Shown: positions 33,570-44,489 of the stretch, piece by piece | Layout: each line of letters opens with the position of its first letter | Numbering within the stretch: the stretch's first letter is position 1 | NCBI RefSeq assembly: GCF_008831285.2 | Contig: NC_045149.1 | Span: 6,253,500 to 6,317,499, forward strand | Length of the DNA stretch: 64,000 nt | Source: Nymphaea colorata | Taxonomy: Eukaryota; Streptophyta; Magnoliopsida; Nymphaeales; Nymphaeaceae | Reading direction: 5' to 3' | The notes under the pieces: generated by a model | Seen by the model: the letters and a program-made list of their open reading frames with translations, nothing else | Database searches by the model: none | What the model was told of the DNA's origin: nothing | Translations under genes and position numbers: made by a program

Positions 33570-35915
33570 TCTTACAAGCCTTAAGGAACTTCACAATTTA
33601 TAAGGGAGGATTTAAGCTACTAGAAGACTCATTTCAAGCTCAACCATGAGATGCAAGCCATTTAATCAATTGTTGAAAAAAAGAGCCAAAATTGAATGAG
33701 GAATAACATGGCAACAGTTTTTTGATAAACTTGAGAAGGATCTCCTCAATCCCTTGCCCTAAAGCCACTAATGGTGAGCCAACTTTTATTGCTATATATC
33801 TTGGTTAATGATTCTACTTGTGGAGGATCCTTGGTTCAATATGAAGAACGTTATATTGTCATTTGGTAGGTTCAAAAGACCTTTGTTCATATGAGAAGAT
33901 ATACTTAATGATGAAAAAAGTTGCCAAGTGCTTGTATGGATGTGGAAAAAATTCAAAAAACATTGTTTCTTGGCTTATAAAGTGAAGATTATTTCAATAA
34001 TTAACCCATACAAATATATCTTGGAACAACTATTTCTCAATGGAAGGATGAAAAACTGGCAAATCCTTTGCATGCAATATGACTTGAAATACATATAAAA
34101 ATATATTAGGCATCAAACATTGATATATTTCCTAATAGTAGGTTAAGTTAGAACATATGATAACTTCCTTGATGAGCATGTCTTCCAAGAAGATCAAGCA
34201 TTAGTTTGGAGCTTATTCTTTGATGGATCCAAAAACATAGCTGAACTGGTCATTATTACTCCAATAAAAGAAATGGAAACATTTTTCCTCAAATTAAAAT
34301 ACTCTTTCACATGCAATATGGCCAAATAAGCAGTTCTGATCCATGGTTTGAAAACTTTGCTAATTTTTCAAGATTACAATAAACGTTGCTAACTTCTCAA
34401 GATAAAAAAGTAAATGTTTTTGGCGATTTACTACTTGCTATTAACCAACACAAAGGAGAATGAAAGATCGAGGACTCAAAACTTGAAACGTACCAATAAA
34501 TTATGCATGCTCTCATCCAAAAGTTTGAAGAATTTCAGTTATTTCATGTTAAAAATGGGTACAACCAATTTGTTGAGATTCATAGCTTTTAAGAGCACAA
34601 ACCTTGCTAAGCTTTTGAAATAAGAAGCTTAAGCAACTAGCATATGAACCTTTGGAAGCATATAAACCAAGTTGAGTCTAAAGACATAACATTTCATCAA
34701 AGTATCAAAGACTATATTGAAATAGAAAAGTTCCCACGAGATATGACAAAGAAGGAGAATACCTCAACTCAGGGAATGTCTATTAGATACTTCATTTTAA
34801 GATATGTGCTCTATAAGAGAGGCTTTGGCTCTGAATACATTTGATCCCTGGACAAGAAAAATAAGTGAAAGTTGCTAAGGGGACTTGTGATGGCATGTTC
34901 AGAGGCCATGTTAGTTATTTGACACTTGTCAAGCAGATTATTTAGACAAGGTATCACTAACCTTTTATATAGTAGGATTGTTACAAATAAGTGAAAAAAT
35001 GCCTAAAAAGGCAAATGCTTGCACCCGCCATTCATGCACTTACAACCTATTTTCTTTCAATCATCTTTTCATAGTCATTCTCCATATGGGCCTTCGATAT
35101 GATACACCCCATAAACCCTTGTGCTTCCAACGACCACAAATATCTTCTTGCTATTACTGAGTATATTTCATGAAGTGGGTAGAAGCTATTACTTTGAAAA
35201 TACTAAACAAAACACATTGTTTCTTTCAATTTAAAAAACATTCATTTTGGATTGGAGTCCCATATAACATAGTATCAGACAATGAGAATCACTTTAAGAA
35301 TGAAAAAATGAAGAATTTCTGTATTAAATTTAGAACTCAGCATCATCCCTCAACTCCTTATTATCTTCAAGGAAAGGGTCAAGCAAAGGATACCAACAAA
35401 ATTCTAATCCAGATCTTGAAAATAACCATGCAAACTGGTCTATAAAAAAAATATACAATGCATTACGGGCATGCCATACTACCATCAGAACACCAACTAA
35501 TAATACAACAACTGAACTGGTATATGAAACAAATGCAATGTTGTTGTTACATGTGCAAAAGCTTGCCCTAAAATTTGCCTCATTAACTGAGTTGTCTTTG
35601 GGTCAAAATTAGCAGCAAAGGATGTTGTAATTAGACATGCTAGATGGGAAGTGCTTGTAGATGGTAGAGAATGCACAGGTTACCAGCACAGAGTCACCCT
35701 ATGATATGCAAAGTATGTTATTCAGAGAAGGTTCCACGTAAATGATTTAGTTATGTGGTCCACCATCCATTTGAAGTTCATTGAAATAGAAAATGGACTC
35801 CAAATTGGGAGGGACCTTATATGATCAAAGAGGCACTCCTCAACAATTCCTATCGATTGATTAATGTTAATGGAGTCCAATTGGCTTGGCTTTTGGTTTA
35901 GCTTGACTTCTTGTT
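33570..35915 (+). pseudogene. Degenerate Tat-like Ty3/gypsy RT-RNaseH-integrase
   Basis: Heavily decayed pol with many stops and shifts, order preserved. RT end: CKPFNQLLKKRAKIE and QQFFDKLEKDLLNPL (33650-33760). RNase H domains: YFPNSRL, LFFDGSKN near 34210, HGLKTLL, VNVFGD, QKFEEFQLFHVKNGYNQF (34410-34590). Integrase: KWVEAIT, GVPYNIVSDNENHFKNEKMK, QHHPSTPYYLQGKGQA (35170-35420), then YNALRACHTTIRTPTN and RRFHVNDLV near 35740, ending about 35912 with VQLAW-like sequence. This resembles the Tat branch of Ty3/gypsy, which carries an extra RNase H; the branch assignment is tentative. Confidence 0.8.
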
Positions 35916-36968
35916 TAACGAGTTTGATGAATGTATTTCAAACTTTTTTTTTAAGCTTGAGGGAAATAACATAGCTTGTCAGGCTGTCAAGCTGGTGAAA
36001 GCCTCATTGTCAATTTGATTCATGTAGCATTACTATTTTAGACTGCAAACGGTGACCTATGCTTCTATCAAGTTGATAGGAGTAGTCGTAAAACCACTCA
36101 GGTTCCAAAGTAGCATTGAATGCCAAGGGCAGGGGAAAGGGGGGCAAGTCTTTACATCTCATCAAATTACGAAACTTATCTTCTGTAAATATATGTCGTG
36201 TACTTTGAGCTAGAAGTCCTTTTGTCTATAAACATGTTTTGAGTGATGTCAATCCTTCACTTCTAATGGGCACATGCCATGCAATTAATCACAAACACCA
36301 ATTGTGTTCATCTACTACTTCTAATTTTTAATTTGTTATTTCTTTGTGTATACTGTATACCCTTTGAAGCTTTCTTTGGTATGATAAATTTGAAACTAAT
36401 TGAAATTGTTCGTTTGAAAAGCATGACGAATGTTATGTAGAAGTTCCATTATCGGAGCATGGAAGCAACAAGCCAAACTTAAATGGATTCAAAATTTTTG
36501 GTCTATATTGATGATGCCTTCACATGCTTTTGGTTTGTTATTAATTGATAGTATGAGTTGCTAATTCTAACTGGGATTTAGGGCGTTTAGGTGCCGTGTA
36601 GACGGCACAACACAAGATAGGGATCATGCCAATAGCCTCTGATTTTGCTTTTGTCTCGATCCCCGACATATCATGTTTGAAACAACTAATAGGCAATATC
36701 CAACTCAGCAGGGTGGGGCTGCTAATATTTTTTTAGAGATGAGTATATCCGCAAACTTTTGATGGCAAGGATGAATATAATCACATGCTTTGGGCCTGCA
36801 TCAGCCAACAAATTCATAAAATAGTATATAATTGGTTTTCATCTTTTGACATAGTTTATTATTTTGACAATGCAGTTGGATACGAAACAGATTTTTTTTT
36901 CTATTGGAAACTGGAAGTAGGTTGCATAAGAGTTGAGTGGCTTTAGCCTCTAGTGTAAGGGTATGGAG
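35916..36968. other. Non-coding flank of the Tat-like element
   Basis: AT-rich, no coding motif. A purine stretch CTTGAGGGAAATAACA at about 35957 could be the decayed polypurine tract, with LTR sequence beyond it, but no second LTR was found to prove it. Confidence 0.4.
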
Positions 36969-37281
36969 CATTGTCACAAATATGGTTCTTGAGAAAATCT
37001 TGGCTGGGTTTTTCTTGGGCATTTTTCAGTGAAGTTGTTCTTCTCAGGAAAACATAAAAAATTTAAAAAAATTTAAAAGTTAATAAAAATCTAAAAATCT
37101 TTAAAAGGTTCAACAATTTTAAAAATAATAAAATCTAAGGAACAATCGAGATAAAATCGTGAAGTTTTCATTTTTGGAAAGACTTTCCAAAACTTGTGAT
37201 TTTTTCCAATTTTTTGGTGTTATTTGTTTTTCACGGAAATATCGTGAGATTTTCAAAAATCTTGTTATATTTGTGACAGTA
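36969..37281. mobile_element. hAT-like MITE, copy 2
   Basis: Inverted relative of the element at 11742-12044. Termini CATTGTCACAAATATGG (left) and, inverted, TACTGTCACAAATATAAC. The flanks carry GTATGGAG and GTAAGGAG, an imperfect 8-bp duplication (7 of 8). No coding sequence. The middle is A/T-homopolymer-rich. Confidence 0.62.
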
Positions 37282-37354
37282 CAGTAAGGAGTCCAGTACC
37301 CGATGGGTTCGACCTGACAGAGACTTCGGCCCAGTTTAGCCACTAAGTCAGTTG

Positions 37355-37655
37355 TATTCTATTTAATAACTTATTTTTAATAATTTATTTTATTTATTTA
37401 CATATATTATAATTAATTATATTTATATATTAATTTATATTAAAAATGTATTTTAATTCCGATGCCCAGAAAACTCCAAGCTCACGTCGAGCCCAGCTTC
37501 CACTCGGTTTGATAATTTCACTAAAAGCGAGCAGGAGAATTCCTCAATCATTTAACTCGACCTCATAATTTATTTTAACATTATATATATATATATATTA
37601 TAATTAATTACATTGGTATTTTATTTTATATTAAAAAATATACTTTAATTTTAAC
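37355..37655. repeat. Two diverged ~85-bp AT-rich direct repeats
   Basis: 37373-37457 and 37565-37650 share the order AATTTATTTTA, ATATTATAATTAATTA, TTTATATTAAAAA, ACTTTAATT with differences. They are separated by a less AT-rich spacer. Confidence 0.55.
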
Positions 37656-37740
37656 GGGGACTTCAGTGGTCCGCGCTCAATCGACATGTAGCGATACGTC
37701 GCTGCCGGATGTTTGGCGCCTTCACATATGAGCCTTAAAA

Positions 37741-38106
37741 GTGTGGATCACGGCAGCGTTTACCACGTTGCTGGTTGCCATCATATCCACGTTGATCCTC
37801 ACGAGGCCACCATCGCTTCACCAGCTCTCACGCTGCCTCAAAACTAAATTGAGGCACAAAAGCGACCACCGTTCGCCTCTCTCCTCTCCGCCACTGGAAT
37901 CCTTCGTAATATGTGGTAATCAAGGATGCCCCACAAATCTAAGAAGAAGAATTTGCCACATTGCCCCTAACTCTACCAATTCCTCATACGTATTTATATG
38001 TTCACAGCCAATTCAACCACTCTATTTTCACAGCCAATTCAATTACTGGTACGCATACCAGGGCTTTAGCTTCCCTCATTTTTTTAAAATTTTTTATAAT
38101 AAATAA
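37741..38106 (+). CDS. Unrecognised open frame with N-terminal hydrophobic segment
   Basis: 121 codons starting MWITAAFTTLLVAIISTLIL, a plausible membrane or signal anchor, then a basic and Ser/Pro-rich region to about residue 60 (ICGNQG). The rest (residues 60-121) looks like random AT-rich sequence, so at most the first 55 or so codons could be a real first exon. GC content drops sharply after 37940. I do not recognise the family, and no downstream exon was found. Confidence 0.22.
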   Translation: MWITAAFTTLLVAIISTLILTRPPSLHQLSRCLKTKLRHKSDHRSPLSSPPLESFVICGNQGCPTNLRRRICHIAPNSTNSSYVFICSQPIQPLYFHSQFNYWYAYQGFSFPHFFKIFYNK

Positions 38107-39626
38107 AAAATATTTCTCTTATATAAAAATTTTTAAAAATTATATTTCAGCTTCTACTAAAATTTGTTCGGTCTTCCTCATTTTTGCCCCTGCACAGTCA
38201 ACATAGTTCCACAAATTTTCTTTACTTTTATATTGGTTCTTTGAATTATTTACTTGTTTATACCTATCGGAGCCCATCAAATATGAACATTTTGGAATCA
38301 GTGCACCTCAACCCGAAACCGATAAATTTGGCACTTGACATGAGTGATGGTGGCCACCAGCGGTCAGCTGAACAGGATGTTATTATAAGATGGTGGAAGC
38401 ATATGGGACCGGGCTTCGGGTCAGCAGGCAAGGTTTGTCGACTGTCAGAGTGACGAAGCCTATCTAATGCTCGACACCCAAGCATTAAAATAAATGATCG
38501 GTTGCAAAATGACAGAAATGATCCTGGTGATAAAAAGGACCACTGATTTCAGTGACTAGAGCACGGTAGACCCGAGCATCGACGGTGCTCTGGGCGGACT
38601 TATTTATTTGTTGTGCAAGCCGAATTTGAGTCTCCTCGATAAAAAGAACAGCCATTCCCACACTTCACATAGACATTCACAGTGCAATTTGGCTCTTTTT
38701 TTTTCCCTCTCTTTTTGTGGTGCTTCTATAGGGTTGTGATATTTTTAGGGGCAGATGCAGGTGTGGGTAGTATGGATAATTGGCAACACAGACCCACCAA
38801 AAATGATTAGTTTCTTATTGGTACCTTAAGGTATTTTTTCTCATTTACACATTGATACCTTAAAAAATTTAAAATCTTATTACTAGTGTTCCTTGGCTGG
38901 AATTTTCTTGCTCTACTTTTGAATGTTTCCATGTATAACTTGCCTACCCCTTCCGTAGTGTTTACTGTTTTATTGGATTCTATATATGTGAGGGAAGAAT
39001 GGTGCCTTTTGTTTTTTGACATGCCTGTGAACATCATATGTGTAGAGTAGTTGAAGCTGACCTTCATGATGAAACAACTTTGTGTGGTCTCTATTTACAG
39101 GAGGCCAGCCTACGTGGATCCATGTTTATTAGAAGTTGACATGTCATGTTATCTTTTGCTGCCGAGGTAAAGCTGTGCTTTGCTCCTGAAGTATGTCATC
39201 ATTATTTGTTATTCTCATGGAGCAAACCACGCTTTGTTCGACGCCGATAAACTAAATCTGATAGAAATCAAATCTCGTTGAATTTCTTAGCGTACCTGCA
39301 ATACATACGTGAAGAAAAATATTAGAACAAAGTCAAAAGGTACAAAATTGAAGGTTTGTGTTTGTAGAGTCAAGAGAAATGCGAAAAGGAAGTAAGAAGA
39401 CCGATCTCATCAACGAGTCCTAACAGTTCCATCGTTAACTACCTGAGGTTTATTAGTGCCTAAAGAGAGAGAAATTAATTAACAAGGTACTCTTGGCCTA
39501 CAAAGTATGAACCAATTTTTTTGCAGTAAAAAGGGAAAGCAAATCTCTCCAGCACAAATCGTTTTTAATAGTCCATAAACAACAGATATCATAACATGCA
39601 ATTGGAAACGGATGGAGGATAGAGGA
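38107..39626. other. Intergenic DNA, no gene supported
   Basis: A plus frame at 38184-38453 and a minus frame at 38807-39067 lack motifs. T-rich and A-rich runs only. Confidence 0.5.
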
Positions 39627-39864
39627 TGGCATTTGCACGCCCTAACTGGTCCACCCAAGGTGGAATAACCAGGTTAGAAAGATCCACGGGAGTGAAACCA
39701 GAAATTTTTTGTCTCAAACGTTAAACTATAATTTAAATTTTTAACAGGGATCAAAATAATTTTTTTTATATATATTAAATTTTTTTTTTTTAAATTTACA
39801 TATAATAAAGGTTGGCATTTGCTCGCCCTAAACGGTCCACCCAAGATGGAATACCCACGTGAGA
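39627..39864 (+). repeat. Direct repeat upstream of RUP gene
   Basis: About 55 bp at 39627-39680 (GGCATTTGCACGCCCTAACT then GGTCCACCCAAGGTGGAATA) recur at 39813-39866 with few changes (GGCATTTGCTCGCCCTAAAC, GGTCCACCCAAGATGGAATA). The second copy ends in the G-box-containing CCCACGTGAGAG. Confidence 0.8.
39856..39861. promoter_or_regulatory. G-box CACGTG upstream of RUP gene
   Basis: Perfect palindromic CACGTG, about 465 bp before the chosen start codon. G-boxes are bound by HY5, which is known to drive RUP genes under UV-B in Arabidopsis. The match is seen; its use here is inferred. Confidence 0.45.
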
Positions 39865-40323
39865 GAGAGAGAATTGGTCCACTAGATCTTCACAACGGCA
39901 CGGCATATCACATGTAATAAGATTAATACTCCTAATACCATTAGAATATCACTTTCAATGACTCAAACAAAAGATATAATTAATATGGGCTAAACTCTAC
40001 ATAGAGAGATGGAAAGAAAGAGAGATTACGCCACCCATCACAGAAAGATAGACGGAGAAAGATTGGTCATTTTGGCATTTTATTATAGCAAAGCGGGTAT
40101 TAAAGCATTAAAGGCTTTAGGGCGGGAGAGGGAGTATCACCAAATGAATGAATGGCCATTGGCCAATTACTCTGACAGCCTTGTCACCAACCAGAGGCGC
40201 CTCCCAAAGAAAAGGAAAACAAAACCCACCAGAAGAAAGCAAGCTGCTGCAGGAAGAGCCACACAATGTCCGGCCAATTTTTTATTAGTGGCTCGCAACG
40301 ACGGTCTTCTCCTTGAATGTGAA

Positions 40324-41508
40324 ATGAGCAAATTTCCGCTTCAGGAGATCAACCAGGAAGAAGATGGAAGAAGGCTAGAAGCAGCAGCGCCGCTCCATAG
40401 AGAAGAAGAAGAAGGAGAAGAAGAAGCGCCGCCAGTAGTGCGAGATGAGGAGGAGGAGACGGAGAAGGCAAGATGCGAATGGGACTTCTCTCTCTCTTCC
40501 TCAATTCTGCCGCCGAGCACCTCCCTCTGTGGAACCTCAGACGCCATCGGCGTGATAGAAATCGACCCGTCCGACACCATCTTGGCCACCGGCGGCAGTG
40601 CCCGCAAAATCAGGATATACACCCTCAGGCCACTGGAGAGTCGCGGCTTCCACGACCACGCCAGTACCTACGACTACTACATTTGCACCCCTGCCAAGCT
40701 GAGCAGCCTGAGGTGGCAGCCGGACTCCGGCGGACGCGTCATCGGATCCGGCGACTACGACGGCGTCGTGACCGAATACGACCTCGAGAAGCGCGTCCCC
40801 GTGTTCGAACGGGACGAGCACGGCGGGCGGCGGGTGTGGAGCATCGATTACTCCGCCAGGTTCCCCTCCGTGGGCGCCTCCGCGTCGGACGACGGCACCG
40901 TGCACTTATGGGACTCGAGGTCCGGGGCGGGGGTGGCGGTCGTTCAGCCGGGGTCCATGAGCCCGGTGTGCTCCGTGGAGTTCGACCGCTCGGATGGCAG
41001 CACGCTTATGGCCGTCGGCTCGGCCGACCGCTGCGTCTACGTCTTCGACCTCCGGTGGCCGGCCCCAGAACCGATCGCGGTGCTGAGAGGCCACCGTAAG
41101 GCCGTGTCCTACGTGCGGTTCCTGGGTTCCGGCAGCATCGTGTCGGCGGGGATTGACGGGTGCCTGAAGCTGTGGGACGTGCATGCGGCAAAGGTGGTGC
41201 GCACGTACGAAGGGCACGTGAACGCCCGGAACTTCGTGGGGCTGGCCGTGTGGCGGGAGGGCGGGCTGCTCGGGTGCGGGTCGGAGAGCAACGAGGTGTA
41301 CGTCTACGACCGAAGGTGGAAGGACCCGATCTGGGTTCGCGGCTTCGAGCCAAGGCCGCTGCTGGGTCAGTCTGGGTGCGGGGGTCGGTTCGTAAGCAGC
41401 GTGTGCTGGAGGCAGCAGACTAGTGGGGAGTGCACGCTGGTGGCCGGCGGATCTAACGGTGTGTTGCAGGTCTTTACAGGCAAAAAAAAGGAGACATGGT
41501 TTGCTTAG
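40324..41508 (+). CDS. RUP: WD40 protein, RUP1/RUP2 (repressor of UV-B photomorphogenesis) family
   Basis: 394 residues, single exon. RUP proteins bind the photoreceptor UVR8, promote its return to the inactive dimer and act with CUL4-DDB1 as substrate receptors. An acidic N-terminus (Glu-rich 11-48) is followed by CEWDFSLSSS (51-60), then a seven-bladed WD40 domain to the end: SGDYDGVVTEYD (142-153), RRVWSIDYS (169-177), SASDDGTVHLWDSR (186-199, with a WDxR box), AVGSADRCVYVFDLRW (230-245), GHRKAVSYVRFL (256-267), GIDGCLKLWDV (276-286), GHVNARNFVGLAVW (297-310) and CGSESNEVYVYDRRW (318-332). The blades resemble COP1/SPA, but there is no RING or coiled coil, which points to RUP. The frame is open back to 40009. 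I chose ATG 40324 because RUP proteins are usually near 390 residues and the upstream 105 codons look non-conserved. Strikingly GC-rich against AT-rich flanks. Confidence 0.92.
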   Translation: MSKFPLQEINQEEDGRRLEAAAPLHREEEEGEEEAPPVVRDEEEETEKARCEWDFSLSSSILPPSTSLCGTSDAIGVIEIDPSDTILATGGSARKIRIYTLRPLESRGFHDHASTYDYYICTPAKLSSLRWQPDSGGRVIGSGDYDGVVTEYDLEKRVPVFERDEHGGRRVWSIDYSARFPSVGASASDDGTVHLWDSRSGAGVAVVQPGSMSPVCSVEFDRSDGSTLMAVGSADRCVYVFDLRWPAPEPIAVLRGHRKAVSYVRFLGSGSIVSAGIDGCLKLWDVHAAKVVRTYEGHVNARNFVGLAVWREGGLLGCGSESNEVYVYDRRWKDPIWVRGFEPRPLLGQSGCGGRFVSSVCWRQQTSGECTLVAGGSNGVLQVFTGKKKETWFA

Positions 41509-42771
41509 TCTCGTGTATTAGTAAGAAAAATTATTCGAATTATTATTATTTTTCCTTTATACTGCAAAGATGAAAGAAGGAACAGTTTGAGAGAACAATC
41601 ACAGGTGCTTTATTTGAGCGCGTTCTTCTTTTCTTACTTTCCCTTTTGTTTTTAATTTTTCTTGGACTTGCGAATAAAGATTTTCATTTTATAGCACGAG
41701 TCGTTGCTCTGCCTTTAGCTCTACTTATGCCGCAAATGAGGGAAGTGAAGGGGGTTAAGATGAATAAGACGAAGGTTCTAGCAAGATCAAGTCTGCCCCC
41801 ATCAATGGCAAAGATATTTCATATTCTCCTTGCAAGACAAGATAAGATGGTCTTGTGGGTTGTTTGATCAGTTTAAGTGGCAATCCTTCAGACAGGTTTC
41901 CTTGATTGAAAGAGAAAAAACATATAGGAAGGATGCTTGATTTAATAGTTATCTCCTTTAGTTTCTCACTATTTGCCTTTGTTTGTATAAATATGAATGT
42001 TCAATACGCATATTTTATACGCTCTGATCCCTTCTCTTAATTAATGCTGACATACCATCTTCATTATGCTTTGATCATGCTTAAACCCTGTCAAGGACTT
42101 GGTTTTAGCATACATTTTGGGAAAAAGGATACTTTGATGCTGAAACTAGGTTTTTGCCATGATTTCAACTTCACACATGGGGGCCCCATAGAGACATAAT
42201 TTCACATGCTAAAACTTTCCACATATGCAGCAACACACCACAAGAAAACATTCTTTTGCTGACACGAGACAAATGTTAGTAAAGCTCATAAAAACGCCAC
42301 TGAGAGTTTTTCTGACTTTTTTTTCTCAAAGCATCAATAACATCCATGTTAATGAAGCTATTAAAGTTGGTGCATCTATTAACAAATGTTTGATCCTTCT
42401 TTATTAGAATGGTGGATGGATTTCTGAGAAGGCGACGCATCTTCATGCATGCACATCAAAGACATCTGTAATTAATCTTTCCATATTTTCAGCATTAGCA
42501 TCAACTGGTTGGTCGGGTGCATTTACAAGTGAAAATTATAACTGACATATGTTTTGAGAATACAAAACATATAATGTACTTGACCATATCTTTGACAATA
42601 TGAGAACTGAAATTATTGTATTTCACGCAAGAATACATCATTCTTCCCTTGATGGACATTATTTGCAATCATGAAGGTCGATGAAATTATTGACTCCCTT
42701 CAAATACTCTACACTTATTCTCCTCTTTGTGATCCAACTTCGATCTTTCATATTCTATAGTCTTCAATCTA
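41509..42771. other. 3' flank of RUP gene and intergenic DNA
   Basis: Contains GAATAAAG at about 41672, a possible poly(A) signal 165 bp after the stop. No coding motif follows up to the copia D LTR at 42772. The frames 41646-41867 and 42225-42407 are unsupported. Confidence 0.5.
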
Positions 42772-43028
42772 TGTAGATTTCAACAGCCGTAACAGAGTGG
42801 ATGGGCAAAGAAAAACAGAGAAAGGAAGATAAGATGCACACCAGAAATGTGTTCCCCATTTTGCTGAAATCAGTACGCCCTTTTATAAGGTTCTATTTAC
42901 AAAATAATTACAAAACAAAGAAATAATAATAATAATGATTTTCTGTTGTACAATGTAACCGTTTTGATTCTTCACCTCTTGAGATATTTTCTGATGAAGC
43001 TTCTGGAAGGTATCCACTCGTTTTCACA
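42772..43028 (-). repeat. 3' LTR of copia D
   Basis: On the minus strand it starts TGTGAAAACGAG and ends AATCTACA. TATA box CCTTATAAAAGGGC. An AAT trinucleotide run differs from the other LTR. Confidence 0.92.
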
Positions 43029-43040
43029 CTCCCCCTCAAA
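43029..43040 (-). other. Polypurine tract of copia D
   Basis: The minus strand reads TTTGAGGGGGAG immediately before the 3' LTR. Confidence 0.88.
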
Positions 43041-43094
43041 CAGGAGTGTGTTATCTATCACACCCAGTTTGGCCTTGAGAAAAATGAACTGATC

Positions 43095-44489
43095 TCAATT
43101 TAAAGACTTGGTGAATATGTCTGCAATCTGGTTTTTGGTTGATATGTAGGCTGTTTTGATGAAACCAGAAGGAATACAGTCACACACAACATGACAGTCT
43201 ATTTCAATGTGTTTTGTGTGCCCATGAAACACTGGATTGCTTGAAATGTGTAAGGCAGCCTGATTGTCACAAAATAAGATAGCTGGCTCATGAACATCAA
43301 CATGAAGATCAGTAAGTAGTGATTTCAGCCATTTTAACTCATATACGGTATTTGCCATGGACAGATATTCGGCCTATGCTGAAGATCGAGCTACAACATG
43401 TTGCTTTTTAGTTTTCCATGAGATTAGACTGTCTCCGATGTAGATGCAATACCCAGATGTGGAACGCCTTGTCTCCTTGCTGGCTGCTCAGTCTGCATCA
43501 CAAAAAGCTTTAAAATGAAGTTGATTTTCTCTCCTCAAAAGTATACCCTGACCTGGATTTTTCTTAAGATAATGCACCACACGAAGGGCTGCTTTCATGT
43601 GTTTTGTTGTGGGTTTCTGCATATCTCTTCAAAACATGCACTACAAATAGGATGTCCGGCCTTGTCACAATGAACTAAATTAGCCTTCCAATCAATCTAT
43701 GGTATACAGATGGATTTTTTAATACCTCACCATCTGAAGTGGTTAAGTTGTGATGCTGCTCCATTGGTGTTACAAGTGGCTTGACATTTTAACAACCAGT
43801 CTCTTCCAAAACGTCCATAGTGTATTTTCTTTGGGAAAGAAAAATACCATGTTTTGATCTTGCAAGTTCAATGCCCAAGAAGTACTTCAAAGTTCCTAAA
43901 TCTGTCATGTGAAATTTTTCATTGAGATAATTTTTGAACTCTATAATTTCTTTGTCATTGTTCCCTACAAATATAAGATCATCCATGTATACTGAAACAG
44001 CCATGAATGTGGAATTCTTGAGGAGAACAAATAATGAATAATCTGACTTAGATTGTTCAAAATGATAATCTTTGAGTGCTGTTGAAAATTTTGAGAACCT
44101 AGAGATTTTCTAAGCCGACATACTCTAATCTCCCCCTTTCCTCCATATCTTGGTGGGAGGTTCATGTAAATATTTTCTTGCAAATCCCCATGGAGAAACA
44201 CATTTTGAACATCCATTTGATGTAACTGCCAATTAAATTGCATGGCCAATGTAAGGAGGCATCTAACAGTAGCAAGTTTTATTACCGAAGCAAAAGTTTC
44301 ATCATAGTCAAGTCCTTCAATTTGTGCGTATGCCTTTGCGAATAGTCGATCTTTGTGTCTTTCTATAGTTCCATCAGATTTGTATTTGGTTATAAACACC
44401 CACTTGCAACCTATTGGATGTTGTCCATGAGGGAGCGACACCAACTCCCATGTTCCATTGTTTTTAGGAGCCCTTAATTCTGCCGCCAT
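43095..44489 (-). pseudogene. copia D reverse transcriptase and RNase H
   Basis: 44489-43965 carries the RT N-half (NNGTWELVSLP, GCKWVF, LATVRCLLTLAMQFNWQLHQ, DVQNVFLHGDL) and shifts frame before the YGLKQ segment. 44004-43789 has the catalytic YMDDLIFVGN and MTDLGTLKYFLGIE. RNase H follows in pieces, ending with 43358-43095: [38 protein letters not shown]. Non-functional. Confidence 0.9.

Noticed and set aside
40473-41423. Overlapping open frames on both strands within the RUP gene
   Set aside because: Shadows of a GC-rich coding region; only the WD40 frame has coherent domain content.
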